DNA from: Pelotomaculum schinkii
Lineage (GTDB): Bacteria; Bacillota; Desulfotomaculia; Desulfotomaculales; Pelotomaculaceae
DNA: 64,000 bases
NCBI RefSeq assembly: GCF_004369205.1
Contig: NZ_QFGA01000001.1
Coordinates: 868,001-932,000, forward strand
Reading direction: 5' to 3'
This document shows, piece after piece, positions 57,495 to 64,000 of the stretch. A program made the translations under genes and the position numbers. Every line of letters starts with the position of its first letter. The stretch's first letter is position 1. The notes under the pieces are model-generated. The model was given only the letters and a program-made list of their open reading frames with translations, did not search any database and was not told the origin of the DNA.

Positions 57495-58492
57495 ACTTGA
57501 CATCTCCTTAATTTGTTTACTAAAAAATTAATTACTTCTCCCCATGCATAATGCTTAAATCCACCAAAGATGAGTCAATTGCCAGAAAACTATGAAACAT
57601 CGATGGAAAACTCCTCACATATTCAATACAAGCAGCTAATACTGTCAATAACTTTTTCAGCAAAAAGATATCACAGGATTCCAATTTAATCAAGCCCTAA
57701 AACGTCCATCAACGATAATTTTTTGAATTTTATTATATAATTCGATTCATATTGCAGCCTTAATTAAAATTTGGAGGTAAGGTATTTTTGTGAAAACTTT
57801 GTGCAATAAATCACTAGCGTTACACAAAAATTGCAGGTAAGGGAGTATCAACATAAAGTTTAAAGTTCTATTCAATAGAACAGCATCTAATTATAGAGTT
57901 TTCGCAGCACGAAAGTTAAAGCCGGCCCTTTAAAAATGCAGTCAAGCAAGGGGACAAACTGTTGATTAAATCCTATAATCACAATCCGATATTGTAAGAT
58001 GCTTCACAAGGTTTATTTTAAAATTTGTCAGATATTATTTGAAATGCTTCCGAAATTATTCACGCGAGGGTTAAATTTTAACTTCATAATTGGTTTGGTA
58101 AAATACATTTCATAAAAACATCCTTTCGTCTTGTTGGAACGGTTCTTTAGGGGTAATTGTACCTTTGCCGCAATGAGGATGCCTTTTGTTGTTTTCAAGT
58201 CCATCAACTCAAGCCAGTTTCACCAAGGCTTCATGGCTATTTTTATGTGCGGAAATTGAGTAATATAAAATTAATTATATCATAAATAATTGATATATTT
58301 TGTCGTAAGTAGTCGATGCTAATGTACAATTCTCATTAGCATCTTTATGTTTTTCCATTATTAAATTGGTTAATTTGAAAAGTTGAACATGGCCTTAGTT
58401 GCTGAACTTACCAGCTTAAATACTCATGATTTATACTCCAGACTTATTGCAGAAAAAAAACTGAAGCCGTTCATAATTTATCCACCAAGCAG
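57495..58492. other. A+T-rich region without a supported gene
   Basis: About 1 kb holds no gene I can support. On the minus strand near 58114-58190 a frame reads HPHCGKGTITPKEPFQQDER after an in-frame stop. This looks like the zinc-binding end of an IS91-type transposase and may be a relic. A GTG with GGAGG near 57790 would give only a 16-residue peptide. Confidence 0.4.
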
Positions 58493-58521
58493 TTGACAAT
58501 CAGAATCACATATACTATAAT
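58493..58521 (+). promoter_or_regulatory. canonical sigma-A promoter of the 101-aa orphan gene (copy A)
   Basis: TTGACA (58493-58498) and TATAAT (58516-58521) are separated by exactly 17 bases. The gene starts 42 bases downstream. Confidence 0.85.
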
Positions 58522-58563
58522 CACAAAATAATTAAAAATTAAGTTAAAAGGCGGTAACAGTTA

Positions 58564-58869
58564 ATGGCATTTGAAGTATACAAACCACGTGGTGAAAAAG
58601 TCAATAAAATCCCATTAGTATCACTGTCAAAGAATTCAATAGTTTTGAATAAAACATCCAGGGAAAAACTAAACGCTACAAGTATTGAATTGGCTTTTGA
58701 CAAAGACACTAACACTCTTAGAATCAAAGAATCTGCTGACGGGCAAACACTCAAGAAAACAAAGGTTTTTGCTAAGGGTTTCTTCAACCATTTTGGTATA
58801 AATAAAAAGGGTAAATTTCCTGCCAGCTATGATGAAACAGAAAATGCTTTATTTGTTGAACTAAAATAA
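58564..58869 (+). CDS. 101-aa orphan protein, copy A
   Basis: This 101-aa soluble protein of unknown function has MAFEVYKPRGEKV at the start, SLSKNSIVLNK at about 20-30, and the C-terminal FFNHFGINKKGKF. Ungapped comparison with the gene at 62070-62375 gives 75 identical residues of 101. There is no signal peptide, Cys or membrane segment. The pattern of short beta strands (IPLVSLSKNSIVLN, IELAFDKDTNTLRIK) suggests a small beta-rich domain, perhaps AbrB-like or ligand-binding, but this is weak. It has its own sigma-A promoter and a terminator at the stop, so it is monocistronic and probably well expressed. Confidence 0.8.
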   Translation: MAFEVYKPRGEKVNKIPLVSLSKNSIVLNKTSREKLNATSIELAFDKDTNTLRIKESADGQTLKKTKVFAKGFFNHFGINKKGKFPASYDETENALFVELK

Positions 58870-58890
58870 CCTGCAAAAGCAGGTTTTTTT
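58868..58890 (+). terminator. terminator of copy A
   Basis: AACCTGC-AAAA-GCAGGTT followed by TTTTT begins in the stop codon. Confidence 0.88.
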
Positions 58891-59293
58891 ATGAGTTATT
58901 ATTATTTTACACATTCAATACTATGTGTAAACATCCAGTTTTCATATAATCTAGTTACTAATTATTCCCCTTTTTATCGCTATTAATCACCCGTCATCCA
59001 TACAGTGATTTTGAAACCCTAAAAATGATGTATATTTCTGTCTTAATCCATAGATCCTTAAAAATATGTTACATGTTAATTAATTGTTTTGCTATTGTTT
59101 TAAGGGAATAATTTTCACTACCTAAACATATAAATTATATGGCATATAATGTTATCCCTTGACAGTAATAGTCCTGTGTAGTAAATTATATAAGTAAACT
59201 TTCGTATCAACTGGATTATAAGACCCCGTTAATGAGATTAACAACTCAGAAGTTTAAAAAATCATACAATCCTTTGATAATGAACAATTACAT
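58891..59293. other. A+T-rich spacer before tRNA-Leu
   Basis: I see no gene or clear motif here beyond the presumed tRNA promoter. Confidence 0.4.
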
Positions 59294-59379
59294 GCGGGCG
59301 TGGCGGAATGGCAGACGCGCTGGACTTAGGATCCAGTGGGGTTAAACCCGTGAAGGTTCAAGTCCTTTCGCCCGCACCA
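59294..59379 (+). tRNA. tRNA-Leu (TAG)
   Basis: This is an 86-base class II tRNA with a long variable arm (GTGGGGTTAAACCCGT). The anticodon loop is CTTAGGA with TAG, and CCA is encoded. Confidence 0.95.
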
Positions 59380-59427
59380 AATTTGAGGGCCTTTCAACCA
59401 GTGGCAAAAGCTCTGTATTTTTCACCT

Positions 59428-59469
59428 AGTCCATTGTGTCTGGAAAGCGTCCGTCAAACACAATGGACT
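59428..59469. repeat. perfect 12-base inverted repeat after tRNA-Leu
   Basis: AGTCCATTGTGT (59428-59439) and ACACAATGGACT (59458-59469) flank an 18-base centre. Its role is unknown. Confidence 0.7.
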
Positions 59470-59472
59470 TAT

Positions 59473-59510
59473 CCCCTTCGTGAATCTAACGGAAGGGGGT
59501 TATTTATTTT
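59473..59510 (+). terminator. terminator after tRNA-Leu
   Basis: CCCCTTC pairs with GGAAGGGG and is followed by TTATTTATTTT. Confidence 0.75.
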
Positions 59511-59573
59511 ATGACGTATCCCATGCATTGAAAAAACATCCCTTCCTACAACTAGCCTCAATTTTCATTTAAT

Positions 59574-59734
59574 CGGCCAGCCGGTACCGCAGGGGATGTT
59601 GAGTTTGTCGAAGTGCAGGTAAGTGTTTCATGACAAAGATGCCCAGGGCCACCGGTAAGAAGGTTGTATCAGCTCTCAAAAGCGCCGGCTTTATCGTAAT
59701 AAGAGTAACCGGCAGTCATGCAGTATTACTATAA
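59574..59734 (+). pseudogene. hicA: hicBA toxin-antitoxin remnant
   Basis: A HicB tail (GDVEFVEVQVSVS, stop at 59631-59633) overlaps the ATG of a HicA-like frame by ATGA. The HicA part reads MTKMPRATGKKVVSALKSAG and on to GSHAVLL, keeping the catalytic His region, but stops after 34 codons where HicA normally has about 60-80. The HicB fragment is also only the C-terminus. This is therefore a decayed type II toxin-antitoxin module, though a short peptide might still be made. Confidence 0.65.
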
Positions 59735-59735
59735 A

Positions 59736-59999
59736 TTAATCTTCCTTGCTATCTTCCTCAGAATCTTCTTTATTATCTTTAGCTCCGGACTCCTTTGCTC
59801 CGTTATCTTCCTTATTAGGTGATATTTGATTTCCTGTATCCTGTATGCTTTTATTGACATCCTGAACGGCTTTGTTAACGTTCTGGATGCTGTCATTAAC
59901 ATTTTTAATGCCGTCGGTAATGTCCGGCGCATTGCCACACCCGTAAGTAAACAAAGAGAACATAAACATAACAGCTAATATACAAAATGTTTTTTTCAT
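59736..59999 (-). CDS. small lipoprotein with a repetitive helical tail
   Basis: This 87-aa protein has a signal peptide with the lipobox FTYGC (Cys21), a heptad-like Asn/Val/Asp/Ile segment (IKNVNDSIQNVNKAVQDVNK) and a very acidic/Lys-rich tail. It resembles small Lpp-like or stalk lipoproteins but is not assigned to a family. The ATG has CAGGAGG upstream. Its stop meets the convergent hicA remnant. Confidence 0.7.
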   Translation of the reverse strand: MKKTFCILAVMFMFSLFTYGCGNAPDITDGIKNVNDSIQNVNKAVQDVNKSIQDTGNQISPNKEDNGAKESGAKDNKEDSEEDSKED

Positions 60000-60549
60000 C
60001 TGAAAATACCTCCTGAAAAAAATAATTTATTTTGTCTACAGCCATGGCAAAACATTCAGATCGCATTTTACCGCAGTTCCGGTAGAATCCCCCCTCCCTC
60101 AATATTTTATGTATTCCCTTTTTTATTCAGAACATTCCATGGCATGTACGTAAACCAATATCTTTTTGTAAGTAGCGTCTGTTTTCCAGATGCTTTTACA
60201 GCCAGGAGAGTTCTTCGACAGCTGCGGAGGCCGGCCTTCCCTGGTTGTGTGTACCCTTATGGCCATCGCTAGATTGGACTTCCGTCACGCTCCTCTCTGG
60301 GATTGGTGAAAAGATGACAGCATACATTGACGATGATTCCCAGTATCAGGAACTTATTGACAACCGGTGGATAACCCGGTTGATAACTTGCAAATTTTGG
60401 TTATTGCATAGCCCGGTGTCCGATCTGCCTGAAAGTCAACAAATAAGTCACCCGGCATAACGATCTTACCGGGTGACTTTGTTTTTTCGTGTTCACTAAA
60501 AGTAAGTTTTGGTGGACACCTTAAAAACTGTAATATTTAAAAATTGGAT
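60000..60549. other. intergenic region without a convincing gene
   Basis: An open frame of 71 codons (60245-60460) has no SD or family likeness and is not called. A terminator lies at its end, so something may once have been transcribed here. Confidence 0.4.
60445..60487. terminator. Rho-independent terminator
   Basis: AAGTCACCCGG pairs perfectly with CCGGGTGACTT and is followed on the plus strand by TGTTTTTT. It also lies about 60 bases downstream of the minus-strand ferredoxin-like gene. Confidence 0.8.
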
Positions 60550-60855
60550 TTAGGCTGCTGATAATAATTTTTTGGGACACTTTTCAACACACACATTACA
60601 TTTTAAGCAGTCAGCGTCTAAGATCTGTCCTTGCTCTTTATGGTCTAACACGTTAATCCCTACCGGACAGTCCTTTGAACAAAGATTACATCCCTTACAA
60701 GAGTCAACATTAAATGTAACGTGATTGATTTTAGTTTTCAATGCTTCAATACTAGCAACATAATATGACATTGTTCCCATCGGGCAAATTGTGCTACAAA
60801 AAGCTATTAGTACAATCCAAAACCAATCGTGTATAAATTTTTTCACCGCAACCAT
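60550..60855 (-). CDS. membrane-anchored 2[4Fe-4S] ferredoxin-like protein
   Basis: This 101-aa protein has one N-terminal hydrophobic segment (about 9-30) containing CSTICPMGTM and two ferredoxin motifs, CKGCNLCSKDCP (Cys 53, 56, 59, 63) and CLKCNVCVEKCP (Cys 83, 86, 89, 93). This is the C-terminal third of NapH/YccM-like membrane ferredoxins, so it may be a shortened member. It would pass electrons near the membrane. The ATG has TGAGGAG 8 bases upstream. A canonical promoter and a palindromic site lie upstream, and a DUF2284 gene diverges from it. Confidence 0.8.
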   Translation of the reverse strand: MVAVKKFIHDWFWIVLIAFCSTICPMGTMSYYVASIEALKTKINHVTFNVDSCKGCNLCSKDCPVGINVLDHKEQGQILDADCLKCNVCVEKCPKKLLSAA

Positions 60856-60911
60856 CTGACAAGCTCCTCATCAAAATATTATTTTTATGACGCCTCATGG
60901 GGTACATAAAA

Positions 60912-60940
60912 ATAATACTCGACAACGCTATATTTGTCAA
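60912..60940 (-). promoter_or_regulatory. canonical sigma-A promoter of the ferredoxin-like gene
   Basis: On the minus strand TTGACA (60940-60935) and TATTAT (60917-60912) are separated by 17 bases. Confidence 0.8.
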
Positions 60941-60963
60941 TCGTAATATTACAATATTACGAT
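60940..60963. promoter_or_regulatory. perfect palindrome, probable operator
   Basis: ATCGTAATATT and AATATTACGAT are perfect 11-base arms around a 2-base centre. The site touches the -35 box of the ferredoxin-like gene and lies 118 bases upstream of the divergent DUF2284 gene. Its form suits a dimeric repressor of the ArsR or TetR kind. No regulator gene is adjacent. Confidence 0.7.
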
Positions 60964-61080
60964 ATTTAGTTATATACGTCTCCCTCCTAACGCGGGAATT
61001 CCATCCAGTGTTTGGTAAAGATATTTACATATAGTACAACACATTATAAAATACATTTAAGATAATGGCAGGGGGCGAAT

Positions 61081-61581
61081 ATGATGGACAACGGCTTATC
61101 GAGATTCATAGATACAGCTAAAAACCTTGGTGCTTATGATGCAAAAATTATTGATCCAAGTACTATAAAAACAGCAGCATGGGTAAGAATGAAGTGTATG
61201 TACGGTTGTAAACATAGAAAAGTGCACTGTTGTCCTCCAAATACTCCCACCCCTAAAGAAACTCAAGAAATAATTGATTGTTATAAGACTGCTTTGCTTA
61301 TACATTGCAAGGATAAGGACCCTTCAGAAACCGTTTTAAAACTTGAAAGAGCAATTTTTTTAGAAGGGTTTTATAAAGTTATAGGCTACGGGTGTGGAGC
61401 CTGTATGTTATGTAAAACCTGTCAGGATGAGAAATGCGCCAATCCCAAAGATGCAAGACCATCAATGGAAGCATGTGGTATTGATGTGTATGAAACAGTA
61501 AGAACAAATGGTTTTCCTATTGAGGTTGTGAAGGACAGGAAAAGTAATGGTAATTATTATGGTTTATTACTGATTGAATAG
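61081..61581 (+). CDS. DUF2284 predicted metal-binding protein
   Basis: This 166-aa protein belongs to DUF2284 by its Cys pattern: CMYGCKHRKVHCCPPNTPTP in the N-terminal half and YGCGACMLCKTCQDEKCANP near residues 100-119. The family is thought to bind a metal or an Fe-S cluster and often occurs near redox or corrinoid-related genes. The ATG follows AGGGGGCG; a second ATG is the next codon. It has its own terminator and diverges from the ferredoxin-like gene, so the two may share regulation. Confidence 0.85.
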   Translation: MMDNGLSRFIDTAKNLGAYDAKIIDPSTIKTAAWVRMKCMYGCKHRKVHCCPPNTPTPKETQEIIDCYKTALLIHCKDKDPSETVLKLERAIFLEGFYKVIGYGCGACMLCKTCQDEKCANPKDARPSMEACGIDVYETVRTNGFPIEVVKDRKSNGNYYGLLLIE

Positions 61582-61606
61582 AATTTATCACTATATCCAC
61601 ATAGTC

Positions 61607-61630
61607 CCTGCAAACGATTTGCAGGTTTTT
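61607..61630 (+). terminator. terminator of the DUF2284 gene
   Basis: CCTGCAAA-CGA-TTTGCAGG is followed by TTTTT. Confidence 0.88.
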
Positions 61631-61642
61631 AGAGTTTGCAAA

Positions 61643-61668
61643 GAAAAGAGCCCAAGGCTCTTTTCCCT
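61643..61668 (-). terminator. terminator of the mop-like pseudogene
   Basis: AAAAGAGCC-CAA-GGCTCTTTT lies just past the mop-like stop; on the minus strand it is followed by TTTC. Confidence 0.65.
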
Positions 61669-61674
61669 TTCAAT

Positions 61675-61902
61675 CTAATGCTGCTGCTTAACAAAAACCA
61701 CATTAATGGCCTTTACTAAAGCATTTACTTTGTCACCTTTTTTAAATCCGGCTTCTTCAAAACTGTCTCTCGTCATCACGGACGTGAGTCGGATATTATT
61801 ATCCCCTCAGTCCCCTACTCACATGCTAACCTGCGCCATAACATTGTCTGTCTTTATATCCTCAATTTCACCATTAATGTTATTACGTACACCAGCTTCC
61901 AT
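61675..61902 (-). pseudogene. molbindin (Mop)-like gene with two in-frame TGA codons
   Basis: Translation from the ATG at 61902, which has a strong SD (GGGGAGGTG), gives a Mop/TOBE-like protein of 75 codons: MEAGVRNNINGEIEDIKT near the start and VMTRDSFEEAGFKKGDKVNA later. Two TGA codons interrupt the same frame at codon 28 (61821-61819) and codon 32 (61809-61807), with no frameshift. Mop proteins bind molybdate or tungstate. The simplest reading is a young pseudogene. Confidence 0.7.
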
Positions 61903-62019
61903 AAAATTCACCTCCCCTAAATAATATCTTGATCATTGTCTTATTCTCCCCGACATCAGCTTTTTTAGTCATCTCAAGAAGCCATATGTGATTAACCCTG
62001 GATAAATACTTTGTATAAA

Positions 62020-62063
62020 TAAAAAGCAACACCCCGTTGATTGATGGGGGTGTTGCTTTTTAT
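62020..62063. terminator. bidirectional terminator after copy B
   Basis: AAAAAGCAACACCCC pairs with GGGGGTGTTGCTTTTT over a 10-base loop, with A and T runs on both sides. It follows the copy B stop on the minus strand. Confidence 0.9.
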
Positions 62064-62069
62064 TAGGCC

Positions 62070-62375
62070 TTAGGTCAAGCTTACGTATAAGGCTCTCTCT
62101 TCTTCCTCAAACCTTGCCTCGTATCTGCCCTTCTTATTGATACCAAAGTGATTGAAGAAACCCCTGGCAAAGACTTTGGTCTTCTTGACAGTCTGACCTT
62201 CACTTGCTGCCTTGATCCTGATCGTGTTGGTGTCATTATCAAAGGCCAACTCAACATTATCGGCTTTGAGTTTTTCACGTGAAATCTTGTTGAGCACAAT
62301 CGAATTTTTAGAAAGTGAGACCAGGGGCACCTTTCCCACTTTCTCGCCGCGCGGTTTGTATACTTCAAATGCCAT
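62070..62375 (-). CDS. 101-aa orphan protein, copy B
   Basis: This is the paralogue of the gene at 58564-58869: the same 101-aa length and 75 identical residues in an ungapped alignment. The start MAFEVYKPRGEKV and the FFNHFGINKKG block are unchanged, while the last 18 residues vary most. The ATG has GGAGGG upstream. It carries its own canonical promoter and terminator. The function is unknown. Its codon use looks more G+C-rich than copy A, which may mean a different history. Confidence 0.8.
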   Translation of the reverse strand: MAFEVYKPRGEKVGKVPLVSLSKNSIVLNKISREKLKADNVELAFDNDTNTIRIKAASEGQTVKKTKVFARGFFNHFGINKKGRYEARFEEEERALYVSLT

Positions 62376-62412
62376 GATTTACCCTCCATTACGTAATATA
62401 GAACTAATAGGT

Positions 62413-62441
62413 ATTATAGATCATTGTTTTGCTTGTGTCAA
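62413..62441 (-). promoter_or_regulatory. canonical sigma-A promoter of copy B
   Basis: On the minus strand TTGACA (62441-62436) and TATAAT (62418-62413) are separated by exactly 17 bases, the same geometry as copy A. Confidence 0.85.
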
Positions 62442-62580
62442 TTTTTGCCTTCAATAATTATAAAAACCGGCTATTGAAGGAGCCTTACACCATCTAGTTT
62501 GCCCGGATTTTAATGTTAATATATGATTCAGCCCTAAATTATATGCCTATTCGTAATAATTTTGCAATAATAACAAGATA

Positions 62581-63992
62581 TTATTGATAAACCATCTCAA
62601 CACCGAGCAGTTCCGCTATCCGGCCCAGCGGCAACATTAAATAGCCGCCCTTATCGTAAGGTATAATTTCCTGGTAAACTGTCTGACCATTTACTAAAAA
62701 TTCCGCTTTTCCAGCGCTCACCCGGACAGTTTTCCCTGCCTACATCAGGGTAACAGCTCCGGTTGTTTGATCCTGTTCTATTGTTGTTTCCAGCGCATCG
62801 GCAAGTGAGATGGCTAAATGTATCACTTGTTTTGATGTCGGCGGTAACCGGGTAAACTACCTTTCTTCCGTTGACTGTCAAATAATCAATGTTTACTGAT
62901 ATTCTTCTGGCGCCGTTTTTTGCGGGACCAGTCAGCTGGTTATACAGTTTGTTGATAATAGTTTCTTCTATACTTGTAAAACCGCTTTCTGTATACCTGT
63001 AATGTCCTCCGTTGATGATAAGGATCACACCGCTATTCTCGTCACGGTCAAAATACATATCACTGATAAGGCCGTAACTCTGCCCGGCATGACCGGTAAG
63101 CCTCCGGCCGGCCAAACTATCAGTAATATAGAAGTTCAGACCTTTTTGCTTGTAAAAACCCTCAAGCCCACTGCCAAACCACTGCATCTGCTGCATTAAA
63201 TCCACGGTGTCCGGGTTTAAAATACAGCGATATAATCACACGCGGGTACGAATCCCCCCTCGCTGTCCGGTGTATAGAGCACGGCAACCCTGTCGAGTTG
63301 GGCTATGCCGGCAAGATCATAACTCGCCTCCATCCCCAAAGGCCGAAAGATGCGGTCATTACAGTAGTCATTGAACCTTTCGCCTGAAATCTTTTCCACC
63401 AGGCTGGCGATAATTCCGGAGCCGAAGTTGGAATAAGTAAAACCAGCGCCGGGTCTGTAGGCAGCCCAAGTTGCGCTATCGTTAAAACTTCCGCCAGGCA
63501 ACAGGATATCCTGAAGCAGGGGTGTATTGGCAGAATTTATCGCCACATTATAACCACCCTTGCCGCCGTTGTCCAAAATGCTGGAAGTATGAGTGAGCAG
63601 CATGCGAAAAGTGATTTTATCATCCGGATAGTTGGGATTTCTAACTGTGAATCCAAGGTAGTCGCTGATTCGTCGTCCAGTCCAAACCTGCCCTGCTCCC
63701 AGAGTTGCATCAGAGCAGTGGCTACCACTGTTTTGGATAGCGAGGCGATACGGTAAATGGTATCGGCGCCCGCCGGCCTATCCCTTTCCAGATCGGAGAA
63801 GCCATAACCTTTTGACCAGACGACCTTGCCGTCCTTGACAAAGACGGCGGATAGCCCCACAATCTGGTCTTGCTCCATGGCTGTTAAAATTTCAGCGTCC
63901 AGATCGCCGCCCAAAATATTGGTATAAGGGCTCAAAGCAACTTCACCGGAAACGGGATTATGAGGCACAATATCAGGCTTTTCCCCAAACAT
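62581..63992 (-). pseudogene. serine beta-lactamase-like gene with a copper-amine-oxidase-like tail, broken
   Basis: Three frames carry consecutive pieces of one protein. Piece 1 (from 63992) has the SxxK motif ASLSKTV. Piece 2 has MLLTHTSSI and YSNFGSGI (the YxN motif). Piece 3 has GHAGQSYG (the HxG motif) and leads into a copper amine oxidase N-domain-like region (NIDYLTVNGRKVVYPV ... KAEFLVNGQTVYQEII). The reading frame shifts near 63664, near 63222 (with likely loss of an internal segment) and near 62825, and a TAG interrupts the tail near 62741. The 5' end may lie beyond the right edge. It was probably a secreted penicillin-binding-type hydrolase. Confidence 0.75.
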
Positions 63993-64000
63993 CGGTGTTA

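Noticed and set aside
59308-59514. 68-codon frame starting inside tRNA-Leu
   Set aside because: It is translated tRNA sequence followed by the terminator region.
60245-60460. 71-codon open frame
   Set aside because: It has no SD, no recognisable domain and odd composition.
54600-64000. Intact prophage in the accessory right part
   Set aside because: No integrase, portal, terminase, capsid or tail gene is present; only phage-type metabolic genes are seen.

Overview
The window looks like chromosome from an endospore-forming Clostridia of the Desulfotomaculum/Pelotomaculum type (Peptococcaceae). The evidence is gene content and order: a Spo0B-like phosphotransferase beside obgE, spoIVFA/spoIVFB-like genes, GerA/GerB/GerC-type germination genes, a complete minCDE plus mreBCD set, paired Lon and LonB proteases, T-box leaders on tRNA synthetase genes, and many TTG/GTG starts behind strong Shine-Dalgarno (SD) sequences. 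This assignment is an inference; no 16S rRNA is present.

Layout. 1-4164 (+): a signalling operon of two KaiC-like ATPases, a V4R-domain protein, a small winged-helix-like protein and a PAS sensor kinase; the first gene is cut by the left edge. 4361-29135 (-): a long run of housekeeping genes. In transcription order this is DUF4321, maf, radC, mreB, mreC, mreD, a PBP2 gene (mrdA), minC, minD, minE, terminator; rodA, spoIVFA-like, spoIVFB-like, two radical-SAM-linked genes, rng, rplU, rpmA, terminator; spo0B, obgE, proB, nadD, an RRM protein, rsfS, then a T-box and leuS. 29335-31028: an ISLre2-type transposase gene beside a long imperfect inverted repeat. 31170-36989: a germination locus with gerA and gerC on the minus strand, diverging from two gerB paralogues on the plus strand. 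36986-41610: folC and valS, the latter with a T-box leader. 41919-44612: a TIGR04086-type membrane protein, an orphan substrate-binding protein and a Pro/Thr-rich lipoprotein. 44755-53892: engB, lon, lonB, an acetate/succinate-type transporter, clpX, clpP, tig. 54348-54596: tRNA-His, tRNA-Gln and tRNA-Lys.

From about 54.6 kb to the right end the DNA is A+T richer, gene-poor and accessory in character. It holds a MazG-like protein, a DNA-methyltransferase-like protein, a nicotinamide phosphoribosyltransferase (NadV type), two related 101-aa proteins of unknown function, tRNA-Leu, a small lipoprotein, a ferredoxin-like membrane protein, a DUF2284 protein and several decaying genes (hicBA remnant, mop-like, serine beta-lactamase-like).

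The core genes cover wall elongation and division-site placement, sporulation, germination, ribosome maturation and proteolysis. Intergenic spaces carry at least three families of dispersed repeats: heptanucleotide runs, modular palindromic elements built on GTGCGAA/TTCGCAC, and a CCGTCCCC/GCTTCC unit. The most unusual points are the KaiC/V4R kinase operon, a MinC without its N-terminal domain, an L27 without the cleavable Firmicutes extension together with loss of prp, a likely AUU start for leuS, and the paired 101-aa orphan proteins with matching promoter architecture.
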